Below are positions 30,239 through 44,686 of a stretch of 64,000 nucleotides of DNA, in pieces (within the stretch, counting starts at the first letter, position 1; each line of letters begins with the position of its first letter). Below the pieces are notes generated by a model. It saw only the letters and a list, made by a program, of their open reading frames with translations. It was not told the origin of the DNA and ran no database searches. Position numbers and translations under genes: made by a program. Source of the stretch: Diacronema lutheri. Lineage: Eukaryota; Haptophyta; Pavlovophyceae; Pavlovales; Pavlovaceae. The DNA is taken from positions 248,001 to 312,000 of the forward strand of contig JAGTXO010000010.1 of assembly GCA_019448385.1 (NCBI GenBank), read 5' to 3'.

Positions 30239-33200
30239 ATGGAGCCCAGGCTGGGCTGGCTGCGACGGCACGTGTGCGTCGCGCTGGGCGTGGAAGCGGA
30301 GGCGTGGGACGCGCTGCTCCGCGTGGAGGATGGAGTGAACGCGCAGCGCCTTCTCGATTGGATGGACGGCTCGGGAAGCCGCCCCGCCATCGTCTTTCAG
30401 GCCACAACGCTCGTCGTGGAAGCGGTGCGCCGCGCCGGCGCGCCGCCGCCGTTTGCGCACGGGCGCTCGTCGCGCAACGCGGGGCATTTTCCCGCGACGC
30501 TCGACGAGGGCGAGGAGGAGTTTGAGGTTAATGACGGCGCGCCTGCGGCCGACGTCTCGACCACGGCCGCGCCCGGCGCGGCGGACGCGGCGGACGGCTC
30601 GCTCGCCGCACCCGCCGCCGCCGCCGACGCGCCGCCCGTCGAGGGCGCACCGCTCGCCGACGGGCCGGCGAGCGAGCCGACGGGCGAGGAGCACGAGGGC
30701 GAGGTCGGCGAGCACGAGGCGCACAAGCCCGCCCCGCCGCCGCCCGAGCCGACCTTCGTCGCGACGCTCCACCTCGCGATCGGCGCGGGCGTGCAGCTCG
30801 CGCTCGCCGAGCGGCCGGACGCGGCGGGGATCTACTTCGCGCTGCTCACGGACGAGCCGCTCGCGCTGGAGGGCGTCGAGGATGTCGAGACGTTCATGGT
30901 GTGCGCGCGCGCGCGCACCGCGCGCCGCGCGCCGCGGTCGCGCGCGTGCGCTTGGCTCATGGCCATCGAGCGGCTCACGGCCATCGAACCGCCGCGCCGC
31001 GCGCTCGCGCGCCGCGCGCCGCGCAGTTCGACAACGTATCGTTCGGCTCGATCGCGGGCGGTCAGCCGACGCTCGTCGCCTTCGAGCGGCTGCTTCAGCA
31101 GCTCTACCTGCCGCTCATCTCGCAGCCCGTCGCGCACAAGGCGAGCCGCGCAGTCCTCGCGAACGCGTCGACGCTCGGCGCCGACGGCGCCGACGTGGCG
31201 AACTTCGACTTTGTGAACAACATGTCCAAGTTCGTCTCGCAGGTGACGCACGCGATCCAGCAGGTGACGGGCGACTTCCGCCTCAACATCCCCAACGTCA
31301 TCATCGACGACCCGCAGCGCGCGATGGACAACTTTGACGTCGTGACGCAGCTCGAGAGCGCGCTCGAGGAGTGGACGCCCGCGATCGCCGCGCTCCTCGA
31401 GCAGCAGCAGGGCAAGACGGCGGTCGGGAAGGGCCCGCTCGCGGAGATCGAGTTTTGGCGCACGCGCAACGCCGCGCTCTCCACCATCTCCGAGCAGCTC
31501 AACACGCCGAGCGTGCGCAAGATGCTCGACGTGCTCGAGAGCTCTGACTCCGCCGTGCTGCCCAATTTCAAGTACGCGTACGGCGAGCTGCAGAAGTTTT
31601 ACATCGAGGCCAAGGACAACGTCAAGTTCCTCACGACGCTCGAGCGCCACTTCAAGACCATCTCGCAGGCGCAGTCCGGCTCGCTCACGACGATCATCGA
31701 CACGCTGCCGTCCATGATGAATGCGATTCGCATGGTCTGGGTGATCTCGCGCCACTACAACACCGACGAGCGGATGGTGCCGCTCATGGTGCGCATCGCG
31801 TGGGAGATCGCGAATAAGGTGGCGACGATCATCAACGTCAAGACCATCTTCCGCGAGCCCGCGCCGCAGGCGATTCGCAAGATCCAGGACGCGCGCGCGT
31901 GCCTCGAGAAGTGGAACCGCACCTACCTCGCCGTGCGCGAGAAGATCGAGCTGTCCGGGAGGGACCAGCGGTGGGAGTTTGACAAGAAGAAGCTCTTCGA
32001 CCGGACCAACTACATGCGCGACCGCTGCGCCGACCTCGCCGAGGTCGCCGAGGTCCTCGACAACTTTCACTCGATCCTCGGGCCCGAGCTCAAGCAGGTG
32101 ACGGGCGACGCGCAGGGCATCGACGAAGTGGTGAGCAAGGTGAAGGCGCTCGTTGTGCCGCTTGAGACGGTGCCCTTCGACCTGTTCGACAAGCGGTACC
32201 AGACGAGCTGGGAGTCGGTGATGGCCAAGTTCCGCTCCGACGTCGAGCAGATCGAGGAGAACACGAAGAGCTTCATGGACACCTCGTTTAAAAAGCTCCG
32301 CTCCGCCGAGGGCGCCTTCGACCTGCTGTGCAAGTTCCGCAACATCCAGTCGCGCGAGGCGATCAAGCAGCAGATGGAGCAGAAGACGGTGGACATCCTC
32401 GCGCAGTACGAGAAGGAGATCGAGAAGGTGCGCGCGCGCGCGCGCGCGCGCGCGCCCGTCGTCGCCGCCGCCGCCGCCGTCGCCGCCGTCGCCGCCGCCA
32501 CCGTTGCCGCCGTCGCGCCAATCGCCGCCGCCCGCCCGCCGCCTCGGCGCACGCGCGCGCGCGCGCGCAGCACCACGCCATCTTCCTCGAGAACAAGGAC
32601 GCGCCGCCGATCACCAAGAACCAGCCGCCTGTTGCCGGCGCGATCAGCTGGTGTCATTCGCTCTTTCTGCGCATCCGCCAATCGATGGCCAAGTTCCAGT
32701 CGATGGAGGAGCTGCACACGACCGAGCAGGGCAAGGCCGTCAACCGCCGCTTCGTCGCGGTCTCGAAGGAGATGCGGCACTACCAGCAGGCGCTCTTCTC
32801 CGAATGGCGCGAGTCGGTCAACGTCCTCGCGATGAAGCACCTCAAGGAGCACATCCTCGCCGAGGACGGCGCGACGGGCGGCCTGAGCGTCAACTTCTCG
32901 CAGACGCTCTCCGTCCTGATCCGCGAGTCCAAGTACCTCGACCGGCTTGGCTTCCCCGTGCCCGAGACGGCGCTCAACGTGACGCTGCAGGAGGAGAAGT
33001 ACTACGTCTACGTCGAGTCGCTCACCGCGATGCTCGAATACCACGCGACCGTGCTCGCGTCCCTCTCGCCCGTCGAGGCCAAGCTGCTCGGCGCCAAGAC
33101 GGCCGAGCTGCGCGCGGTGCTGCGCAAGGGGTGCGAGCTGCTCAACTGGAACTCGCTTTCGATCCCCGAGTTCGTCAAGTCGTCCACCGACGCGATCAAG

Positions 33201-36200
33201 CGCTTCGAGTCGCTCTCCAAGCAGCTGCAGAAGAAGGCGCACATCATACGCGCCGTCGTCGACTCGATCGCGCGCGCGCAGGTCGTGCAGCTTGGCGGCG
33301 GCGGCGGCGCGGCGGCGGCGGCGGTCGGCGTGGGCGGCGAGGTGCCCGAGCTGCAAGAGCTGTACGACGAGATGGAGCGCACGCGGCTGCGCACAATGGA
33401 GGAGCTTGCGCATAAGTACCACCAGATCTCGCCGCTTCTCATGAAGGTCGAGGAGGAGGTCATTGGCACGAGCACCGGCCGCTCGGTGCACATGCGCGAG
33501 TACTACTCATACTGGGAGGTGCAGCTCTTCGGCGCGCTCAACAAGATGGTTGTGCACGGCCTCTCCAAGCTCCTCGCGCTCCTCCAGTCGTACGCCCGCC
33601 AGGGCGATGACAGCGAGTCGTACGAGCGCCCGCCGCCGCTCTTCCGCGTTGGTGCGATCCTTTCGACGCCCGAGGTGATCGTCTCGCCGCCGCTGCTCGA
33701 CATCAACAAGCTGCTCGGCAAGATGGTCAAGGCGATCGTCGAGAACACGCGCCTCTTCGTCCGCTGGATGGACGGCACGTGCATCGAGACGCCGCCGCAG
33801 CCCGTCTCCGAGGACGAGGACCCGGTCGTCTTCTCCTTCTACCCGGACGTGATCGCGAACTACGAGGTGATCGCGCTGATGAAGACTGTGACGGGCAGGA
33901 TCCAGCAGGTCTTCGGCCGAATCAACAAGTACCTCGACGTCTTCCGCCGGTACGACACGCTGTGGAAGAAGGACAAGAAGACGACGCTCGAGAAGTTTGC
34001 GCAGCGCAACCCGTCGTGCGTCAAGTACGACAAGGAGCTCGTCCTCAAGCGCAAGATCGTCACGGAGGTGTCGGCGGTGGCAACGGAGAAGGACCTCGAC
34101 TTTGTGCGCATCACCGTCGGCCAGCTCGTGCGCGAGGTCGTCGACCACGCGCAGCGCTGGATCGTCGAGATCTGCAAGCACCTCAACCAGAGCGTGCGGC
34201 AGAACCTGCTCGATTTGAACGAGCTCATCTTCGAGTTCTCGTCCAACATGGACCAGGAGCCCGAGTCGCTCGACGAGCTCAAGTTCGTGCTCAACGTGAT
34301 CTCCGAGGTCCGCGCAAAGTCGATGGACATCGAGCTCGACTACACGGACATTGCCGAGCGGTACCGCACGCTACGCATGTACGGGCACAAGGTCTCCGAC
34401 GACGAGGCGGAGATGGTGGACAACCTGCGCGCGCGCTGGGAGCAGCTGCTCGTCAAGGCGCGCGCGCGCGACAAGGCGCTCGGCTCTGTCAAGCGCAAGT
34501 TCACCAAGGTGACCGAGGACCAGGTGCGCGACTTTGCGAGCAAGGCGGCGGACGTGCAGGCTGACTTTGAAAAGTACGGGCCGGGCGCGCCGGGCATCGA
34601 CATGGAGGAGGGGCTCGAGCGGCTGGACAAGTACACGGCGATGATCGCGGCGAACCAGCGCCGGCGCGAGGAGCTCGCCCTCGCGCAGAAGCTCTTCAAC
34701 ATGCCGCTCCAGTCGTACCCGGAGCTGTCGGACGTCGAGCAGACGCTCAAGAGGCTGCAGGCCATCTACGACCTCTACAAGGAGCAGCGCGACGCCAAGG
34801 ATGGCTGGTCGGGCACGCTCTGGTCGGAGCTCGACCTGAGTGTGCTCGAGCGCGGCATGGAGGGCTTCGAGGTGCGCCTCAAGGCCATGTCGCGCACGTT
34901 TGGGCCCGAGATCAAGAACGACCGCCGCACGGGCAACGCGCACAAGCTGCTCGACGACGCCATCGTCGGCTTCCTCGAGTCGCTCCCGCTCATCCAGAAC
35001 CTCAAGTCGGAGGCGCTGCGCGAGCGCCACTGGAAGAAGCTCATGGAGGTCACGGGCATCGCCTTCGACATGAACCCAAAGGTGCGCCGCCGCGCGTGCG
35101 CGCGCCGCCGCCGCCGCGCGTGCGCGCGCGCCACTGCCGCCGCTGCCGCCGCCTCCGCGTGCCGCGCTCACCGCGCCCGCTGCCCGCCGCGTCGCGCTCG
35201 CCGCGCGCGCGCGCGCGCGCGCGCGCACGCACACAGACGTTCACGCTCGGCAAGCTCTTCTCGATGCAGCTCGAGAAGTTCTCCGAGCAGATCGCCGACC
35301 TGACGAGCGCGGCGGTCAAGGAGCTGACGATCGAGCGTGGGATCAACGACATCGCAGACACGTGGCGGCTGACGCGGTTCGAGGTGGCCAAGTACGTCAA
35401 AGGCGGGACGGAGCGCGGGTTCGTGCTCAAGTCGACCGACGAGATCCAGCTCACGCTCGAGGACCAGATGATGAACCTCTCGTCGATGGCGGCGAGCCGC
35501 TTCGTTGGCCCGTTCCTCGACCAGACGCAAAAGTGGGAGAAGCTCATGTCGACGATCGCCGAGGTGATCGAGGTGTGGATGAAGGTGCAGTCCAAGTGGA
35601 TGTACCTCGAGGCGATCTTCGTCGGCTCGGAGGACATCCGGCTGCAGCTGCCCGAAGAGGCCAAGCGCTTCGACCGGATCCACACAACGTTCAAGAAGAT
35701 CATGTCCGACACCAACAAGAACCCGAGCGTCCTCGAGGCATGCACGGCGGACGGCCGGCTCGAAGCGCTGCACGGTCTGCTGCAGCAGCTCGAGGCGTGC
35801 CAAAAATCGCTCTCCGACTACCTCGAGACGAAGCGCACCTCCTTCCCGCGCTTCTACTTCCTGTCGGACGACGAGCTCCTCTCAATCCTCGGCACGTCCG
35901 ACCCGACGTCCGTGCAGGAGCACATGCTCAAGCTCTTCGACAACACGGCCGCGCTCAAGTTCGACCGGTCGGGTGGCAAGGTGCTCGGCATGCTCTCCTC
36001 CGAGAAGGAGGGCTTCGACTTTGACGCCATGCAGCCGACCGAGGGCGCGGTCGAGGTGTGGCTGCTCACCGTCGAGGAGGAGATGATGCACACGCTCAAC
36101 AAGCTGCACAAGGAGGGCACCTTCTACTACGCCGAGTCGGACCGGATCGAGTGGATCGGCCGGAGCCTCGGCATGGTCGTCAACACCGGCGCGCAGATCT

Positions 36201-39200
36201 GGTGGACGTGGGAGTGCGAGGACACGTTCAACCGCGTGCGGCTCGGCGGCAAGGGCGCGATGAAGCACTTCGCCAAAAAGTGCTCCGACCAGCTCGACCG
36301 GCTGATTCAGGAGGTGCAGACGGTGAGCGAACGCGTGATGACGAAGAAGATCAACACGCTCATCATCATCGACCTCCACTCGCGCGACATTGTCGACACG
36401 TTTGTGCGCGATTCGATCCTCGACGCGCGCGAGTTTGCGTGGGAGTCGCAGCTCCGCTTCTACTGGGACCGCGACGAGGACGACGTGTCCATCTCGCAGT
36501 GCTCGGGCGGCTTTCTGTACGGCTACGAGTACCAGGGCCTCTCCGGCCGCCTCGTCATCACGCCGCTCACCGACCGCTGCTACATGACGATGACGCAGGC
36601 GCTCTCGTACCGGCTCGGCACCGCGCCCGCCGGCCCGGCCGGCACGGGCAAGACGGAGACGGTCAAGGACCTCGCCAAGGCGATGGCGCTGCAGTGCGTG
36701 GTCTTCAACTGCGGCGAGGGCCTCGACTACAAGGCGATGGGCTCGATCTTCTCTGGCCTCGTCCAGTGCGGTGCGTGGGGCTGCTTCGACGAGTTCAACC
36801 GCATCGACGCGGAGGTGCTCTCCGTCGTCTCGGCGCAGATCAAGACGATCCAGAACGCGTGCCTCGAGAACCTGAAGCGCTTCACCTTCGAGTCGCGCGA
36901 GATCGCGCTCAACCCGCGCGTCGGCATCTTCATCACGATGAACCCGGGCTACGCCGGCCGGACCGAGCTGCCGGACAACCTCAAGGCGCTCTTCCGCCCC
37001 GTCACGATGGTCGTGCCCAACCTCGAGCTGATCTGCATGGTGATGCTCATGTCGCAGGGGTTCATCACGGCCAAGGTGCTCGCCAAGAAGATGACTACGC
37101 TCTACAAGCTCGCCAAGGAGCAGCTCTCCAAGCAGTACCACTACGACTTTGGCCTGCGCGCGCTCAAGTCGGTGCTCGTGATGGCGGGCGACCTCAAGCG
37201 ATCGTCGCCCGAGCTCTCGGAGGCGACGATCCTGATGCGCGCGCTGCGCGACATGAACATGCCCAAGTTCGTGTACGAGGATGTGCCCCTCTTCAAGGGC
37301 CTCATCAAGGACCTCTTCCCCGGCCTCGACACGCCGCGCGTGCGGTACGCGTCCTTCAACGACGCGGTCGACGCGCAGCTCGTCGAGAACGGGCTGCAGT
37401 TCCTCGAGGTGCAGGCGGACAAGGTGGTGCAGCTGTATGAGACGATGCTCACGCGGCACACCACCATGATCGTCGGCCCGACCGGCGGCGGCAAGACCGT
37501 CATCCTCGACACGCTCGCGCGCGCGCAGAACGCGCTCGACGTGCCAACCAAGATGCACGTCCTCAACCCGAAGGCGCAGTCGGTGCTCGAGCTGTACGGC
37601 GTGCTCGACCCGGCGACGCGCGACTGGACCGACGGCCTCCTCTCCAACATCTTCCGCGAGATGAACAAGCCCGTGCCGCTCAACAAGGACGGCGTCGCCA
37701 AGGACGAGCGGCGGTACATCGTCTACGATGGCGACGTCGACGCGGTCTGGGTCGAGAACATGAACTCGGTGATGGACGACAACAAACTGCTCACGCTGCC
37801 CAACGGCGAGCGCATCCGGCTCAACTACCCGACGTGCTGCATGCTCTTCGAGGTCTTCGACCTGCAGTACGCGTCGCCCGCGACCATCTCGCGCTGCGGC
37901 ATGGTCTACGTCGACCCGAAGGACCTCGGCTACAAGCCGTACCTCGCGTCGTGGCTCGCAGGGCGCGAGCGCGAGTCGCCCGCCGAGGCGGAGGTGCTCG
38001 CCGGGCTGCTCGAAAAGTACCTCGCGCCGTGTATCGAGTACGTTGTTGACGGCATCGAGGACAAGGAGAAGATGCTCATCGTCGACCCGCTCCGGCAGAT
38101 CGTGCCGCGCACCGACCTCGGCCTCGCGACGCAGCTCACGCGGATGCTCGACGGGCTGCTCACCGCCGAGCGCGCGATCGTCGAGCCGCCGATGCTCGAG
38201 GCGGTCTTTGTCCTCTGCCTCACGTGGTCCGTCGGCGGCGCGCTCGTGCAGGACGCGCGCGTCAAGTTCGACAAGTTCGTCAAGAAGCTGAGCGGCCTCA
38301 ACGTCAACCCGTCCGAGACGGCGTCGTGCGGGCCCGGCCAGCTGCCCGGCTTCTTGCCCACGCTGCACGACTACCTCTTCGACCCCGCGGAACGGCGCTG
38401 GCAGCCGTGGAGCGCGCTCGTCCCCGCCTACACGCCGCCCGCCGACGGCAAGTTCTCGTCGATCGTCGTGCCGACGTCGGACACGGTCCGGACGAGCTGG
38501 CTGCTCGAGTCGGTCGTCAACGGCAAGGGCACGCCCATCCTGCTCGTCGGTGAGTCGGGCACGGCGAAGACGACGATCGCGCGCGACTTCATCCAGTCGC
38601 AGGCGGCGGACAAGACGCTCTCGCTCACGATCAACTTTTCGAGCCGCACGTCCGCGCGCGACGTGCAGAGCGCGATCGAGGACTCGATCGAGAAGCGCAC
38701 CAAGGACACCTTCGGCCCGCCCGCGGGCAAGCGGCTGCTCATCTTCGTGGACGACCTCAACATGCCGCGCGTCGACAAGTACGGCACGCAGCAGCCCATC
38801 GCGCTCCTCAAGCTGCTCCTCGACAAGGGCTTCATGTACGACCGGAAAGAGCTGACGCTCAAGCACGTGCGCGACATCCAGTCCATCTCGGCGATGGCGC
38901 CGCCCGGCGGCGCGCGCGCGATGGTCGATCCGCGCTTCGTCAACCTCTTCTCGGTCTTCTCGATCACCTTTCCGCCCGAGTCGTCCATCCGCGCCATCTA
39001 CGCGACCATCCTCGAGCAGCACTTCAACGGCGGCGCGTTCGACCGCTCGATCGAGCAGGCGTCGCTCGCGACCAAGCTGACCGCCGCGAGCCTCGAGCTC
39101 TTCGATGCGATCAGCGCCGCGCTGCCCGCGACGCCGTCCAAGTTCCACTACGTCTTCAACCTGCGCGACCTGAGCCGCGTGACCGAGGGCCTGATGCAGT

Positions 39201-42200
39201 CGACGCCCGACCGCTTCACCGAGCCGGCGCAGGTCGTGCGGCTGTGGCGGCACGAGGTGCTCCGCTGCTTTTACGACCGGCTCGTCGGCAAGGCGGACAA
39301 GGAGTTTGTGAGCGGCAAGATCTCGGAGATTCTGCACAAGGACTTCGGCGAGCACGCCGCCACGGCGCTCGAGATGCCCATCCTCTACGGCGACTTTATT
39401 AAGTTCAACGAGATCGAGGAGGCGCGCGAGGCGAAGGAGAGCACCGACCACGTGCGGCTCGTCGAGGACCTCCGCTCCTACGACGCGATCAAGGTCGTGC
39501 TCGACTCGGCGCTCGAGCGGTACAATCTGAGCCACAAGGCGATGAACCTCGTGCTCTTCGACGACTGCCTCGACCACCTCGTCCGCGTCCACCGCATCCT
39601 CCGCCTGCCGCGCGGCAACGCGCTGCTCGTCGGCGTCGGCGGCTCGGGCAAGCAGTCGATCACGCGCCTCGCCGCGCACGTCGCAAACTGCGACGTCTTC
39701 GAGATCACGCTGACGCGCGGCTACTCCGAGTCCAACTTCCGCGACGACCTCAAGACGCTCTACGGCATGCTGCCGCAGCGCGGCGTCGCCTTCCTCTTCA
39801 CCGACTCGCACGTCGCCGAGGAGGGCTTCCTCGAGCTCATCAACAACCTGCTGGCCGCCGGCATCGTGCCCGCGCTCTACGAGGAGGCGGAGCGCGACGG
39901 GATCATCAACAACCTGCGCGACGAGGTGGCGAAGAAGGGGTTGCCCGACTCGAAGGACGCCGTGTGGAGCTACTTTGTCAACAAGTGCCGCGACAACCTG
40001 CACATCGTGCTCGCAATGAGCCCGATCGGCGAGGCGCTCCGCGTGCGCTGCCGCTCCTTCCCGGGCATGATCAACAACACGGTGATCGACTGGTTCGTGC
40101 CGTGGCCGCACCAGGCGCTGCTCTCCGTCGCCGCCGTCTTCCTCGCCGAGGAGCAGCTGCCCGAGGCCACGCGAGGCGACATCATCGAGCACATGGTGCT
40201 CGTGCAGGAGAGCGTGATGGCCATGTCCGACGCGTACGAGCTGCAGCTCAAGCGGCACAACTACGTGACGCCCAAAAACTACCTCGACTTCATCTCAAAC
40301 TACAAAAAGTCGCTCAAGGAGGAGCGCAAGAAGGTGGACACGCAGGTCGCGCGCCTCGACGGTGGGCTGCAAAAGCTCATCCAGGCCGCCAAGGAGGTCG
40401 ACGTGATGTCGGAGAAGCTCAAGGTCGCAAAGGCCGAGGTCGACGTCAAGTCCAAGGAGGTGAAAGAGATGCTCGAGGTGATTTCAGAGAACACGAGCAA
40501 GGCGGAGGAGAAGAAGGCCGAGGCCACGCAGCGCGAGGCCGAGCTCGAGGTCTCGTCGCAGCAGATCGTCGTCGAGAAGGCGGACGCGGAGCAGTCGCTC
40601 GAGGCGGCAATCCCCGCGCTCGAGGACGCGGCCAACGCGCTCAAGAACCTCAACCGGGACGACATCACGGAGATCCGCTCATTCGCAAACCCGCACGACC
40701 TCGTGCGCAAAGTGTGCGAGTGCGTCTACGTGCTCAAGGGCCTGGGCATCAAGCCGGCGGAGCTCTCGTGGAAGGCGTCCAAGGCGATGATGTCGCAGAT
40801 GGACTTCTTGCAATCGCTCGTCGACTTCGACAAGGACGCGAACCTGGACAAGGCGGTGAAGAAGGTGAAGGAGTCGTTCCAGGACCCGGCCTTCACCGTC
40901 GAGAGCGTGGCCAACATCTCCAAGGCGGGCGGCGGCTTGCTCAAGTGGGTGTACGCCATCGTGAATTACCACGGTGTCGCCAAGACGGTCAACCCGAAGC
41001 GGCAGGCGGTCGCCAACGCGGAGAAGGCGCTGCGCCAGGCGCAGAAGGACCTCGCGAAGATCAAGAAGGACGTGGTCGAGCTCGAGGAGCTGCTGCGCGA
41101 CCTCGGCGAGAAGTACGAGACTGGCACCGCCGAGGAGTCGGAGCTGACGGCCAAGGCGGAGACGATGGAGCGGCAGCTCATCGCGGCGTCGCAGCTCATC
41201 TCGGGCCTCGGCTCCGAGCGCGAGCGCTGGACGCGCGACATCGGCGCGCTGCACGAGACGCGCGTGATGCTGATCGGCGACTGCCTGCTCGCCGCCGCCT
41301 TCCTCTCGTACACCGGGGCGTTCAACTTTGACTTCCGCAAGAAGCTGATGATCTCGACGTGGGAGGTCGACCTGCGCGACAAGAAGGTGCCCGTCACGGC
41401 CCACTACCGCGTCGAGACGCTCCTCACGAGCGAGGTGGAGACGGCCAAGTGGGCGAGCGAGGGGCTGCCGCCGGATGAGCTCTCGATCCAGAACGGCATC
41501 CTCACGACGCGCGCGAGCCGCTACCCGCTGTGCATCGACCCGCAGCAGCAGGCGGTCACGTGGATCAAGCGGCGCGAGGCCAAGTCCAACCTCAAGGTGT
41601 GCACCTTCAACGACCCCGACTTCCTCAAGCACCTCGAGATCGCGGTCAACCTGGGCTTCTCCTTCCTCTTCGAGGGCGTCGACGAATACATCGACCCGAT
41701 CATCGACCCCGTCCTCGAGAAGAACATCGCCAAGCGCGGCAACTCGCGCACGGTCAAACTCGGCGACAAGGACGTCGAGTGGGACGACTCGTTCACGCTC
41801 TACCTCACGTCCAAGCTGTCCAACCCGCATTACGGCCCCGAGACCTTTGGCAAGGCGATGATCATAAACTACTCCGTCACGCTGCAGGGCCTCGAGGACC
41901 AGCTTCTCAACGTCGTCGTCGAGCACGAGCGCAAGGACCTCGCCGACCAGCGGACGGCGCTCATCCAGGACATGTCTGACCTCTCCGAAACGCTCAAGGA
42001 GCTCGAGGACTCGCTGCTCTACGAGCTCGCCAACTCGACGGGCAACATCCTTGACAACACGGACCTCATCTCGACGCTCGAGCAGACCAAGACCAAGGCG
42101 ACCGAGATCTCGGCCAAGCTCGAGCTCGCAAAGGTCACATCCAACGAGATCGACGTCGCGTGCTCGCACTACCGCCCGGTCGCGACGCGCGGCTCGATCC

Positions 42201-44638
42201 TCTTCTTCGTGATGGCGTCGCTCGCCGCGCTGAACAACATGTACGAGCTCTCGCTCGCGCTCTACATGGTCGTCTTTGGCGTCGCGCTCGACAAGGCCGT
42301 GACCGACCCGATCCTCGAGCACCGGCTTGACAACATGATCACGACGCTCAGCAAGGACTGCTACAACTACACGTGCATGGGGATCTTCGAGACGCACAAG
42401 CTCATGTTCTCCTTCCAGATGTGCATCTCGATCCTCGAGGGCCACGGCGAGCTCAACCGCGCCGAGCTCGACTTCTTCCTCAAGGGCAACCTGTCGCTCG
42501 AGAAGGCGGACGCGCCGCCGCACGCGTGGCTCGCCGAGAAGACGTGGCACGACGTGGTGCGCCTCACGGCGATCAACGAGCGATTCGCCGGGCTCGCGGC
42601 GGCGATTAAGGAGGAGGGCGACGCGTGGCAGGCCTGGTTCGACCTCGACAACCCCGAGTCGGCCGAGCTGCCGTCCGGCCTGTCCAACACGCTCGATCGG
42701 CTCGAGCAGATGTGCGTCCTGCGCTGCTTCCGCGTCGACCGCGTGTACATCGCGACGACCAAGTTCGTCGAGCACCACCTGGGCGACTACTACGTCTCGC
42801 CGCCGGTGCTCGACTACGGCGCCATCTTCAACCAGTCGACCGAGACCACGCCGATCGTCTTCATCCTGAGCCCAGGTGCAGACCCGGCGTCGGACATTTT
42901 TAAGCTCGCCGCAAAGGTGGGCATGGACAAGAAGCTCAAGTTCATGGCGCTCGGGCAGGGGCAGGGGCCGATCGCGGCGTCGATGCTCGACATGGGCGCG
43001 CAGCGCGGCCACTGGGTGATGCTGCAGAACTGCCACCTGCTCCCGTCGTGGCTCAAGAGCCTCGAGAAGCTGCTGCTGCAGCTCGCGCGGCCGCACGCCG
43101 ACTTCCGCCTCTGGCTCACAACGGAGCCGACGGACAAGTTCCCGATCGGGATTTTGCAGCGCTCGATCAAGGTGGTGACCGAGCCGCCCAACGGCCTGCG
43201 GCTCAACATGATGTCCTCGTACTCCAAGGTGACCGAGGAGAGCCTGCAGCACTGCCCGCACCCGGCGTACCGCTCGACGGTCTTCGTCCTCGCCTTCTTG
43301 CATGCGGTCGTGCAGGAGCGGCGCAAGTACGGCAAGGTCGGGTGGAACGTGCGGTATGACTTCAACGACTCCGACTTCCGCGTCTCGCTCATGCTCCTCG
43401 ACGCGTACCTCACCAAGGCCTTTGACAACGACGACCCGCAGATCCCGTGGGACACGCTCCGCTACCTCACGGGCGAGGTGATGTACGGCGGCCGCGTGAC
43501 GGACGACCTCGACAGGCGAGTGCTCACGACGTATTTGCACGAGTACTTTGGCGACTTCCTCTTTGACACCTTCCAGCCCTTCCACTTCTTCAAGAACGCC
43601 GAGGTCGACTACCGCGTGCCGCTGCGCGGGCACCGCGACGTGTACGTCGCGTCGATCCAGGCGATGCCGACGATCAACTCGCCCGAGGTCTTCGGGCTGC
43701 ACCCGAACGCGGAGATCAACTACCTGACGCACGCGTCCAAGAAGCTGTGGGCCGACTTGCTCGACCTGCAGCCGCGCCAGGCCGCCACGTCTGGCGAGAT
43801 GAGCCGCGAGCAGTACATCGACAAGGTCGCGTCGGACATCATCACGAAGATGCCGCCGTCCTTCGACGTGAACCGGATCAAGAAGGAGGCGGAGGGCGAC
43901 CTCACACCTACCTTCATCGTGCTCGCACAGGAGCTCGAGCGCTGGGAGTACCTCTGCTCGCGGATGGGCAAGACGCTCAAGGAGCTGCGCCGCGCGATCG
44001 CGGGCGAGGTCGGCATGTCGACCGAGCTCGACGCGCTTGGCTCCAACCTCTACAATGGCCAGCTGCCCGACATGTGGCGCAAGCTGACGCCGCAGACGGA
44101 GAAGATGCTCGGCCCGTGGATGGTCTTCTTCTTGCGCCGGCACCAGCAGTACAAGTCGTGGATCGACGAGGGCGAGCCAAAGGTCATGTGGCTGTCCGGC
44201 CTGCACATCCCGGAGACGTACACCGCCGCGCTCGTGCAGACGACGTGCCGCAAGTACCAGTGGGCGCTGGACAAGTCGACGCTGTACACGTCCATCACGC
44301 GCATGCTTGACGAAGCCGAGGTGCTCACGCGGCCCGACGACGGCTGCTACGTGCAGGGGCTCTTCATGGAGGGCGCCGCGCTCAACCTCGAGCTGTCCGT
44401 GCTCGTCAGGCAGCAGCCAAAGGTGCTCGTGCAGGAGCTGCCGATCATGCAAATCATCCCGATCGAGCTCTCCAAGCTCAAGCTGCAGGGCACGATCCGC
44501 GTGCCCGTCTACGTGACGCAGGAGCGCAAGAATGCGATGGGCGTCGGGCTGATGATGGAGGCCGACGTGCGCACCGTCGACCACCCAAGCCATTGGATCT
44601 TGCAGGGCGTCGCCATCACCCTCAACATCGACACGTAG
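30239..44638 (+). CDS. Axonemal dynein heavy chain, outer-arm gamma type (DNAH5/DNAH8-like)
   Basis: Exons are 30239-30898, 31027-32427, 32571-35081 and 35237-44638, all phase 0, for 4,657 residues, the usual heavy-chain length. The N-terminal tail starts MEPRLGWLRRHVCVALGV. AAA1 has GPAGTGKTET near residue 1990, AAA2 GPTGGGKT near 2271, AAA3 GESGTAKTT near 2629 and AAA4 GVGGSGKQS near 2990. The stalk coiled coils and microtubule-binding tip lie at about 3220-3510. The C-terminal domain reads LSGLHIPETYTAALVQTTCR, then QELPIMQIIPIEL and WILQGVAITLNID, which matches my memory of gamma-type outer-arm chains. It moves outer doublets, driving flagellar beating. The three introns (128, 143 and 155 nt; donors GTGTGC, GTGCGC, GTGCGC) all lie in the tail, and the rest, linker to C-terminus, is one 9.4-kb exon. 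Confidence 0.96.
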
Positions 44639-44686
44639 GTCGTAGGCCGTGCGCTCAGTCAGTCAGTGCATGCTCCCCCGGGAAGG

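Noticed and set aside
35882-44593. Very long antisense open frames (over 1,300 codons each) on the minus strand across the dynein gene, with similar long shadows opposite the TIG gene
   Set aside because: They mirror the extreme GC-rich third-codon bias of the sense gene, encode Arg/Leu/Asp/Val/Glu-rich sequence without domains, and lack any start or promoter context.
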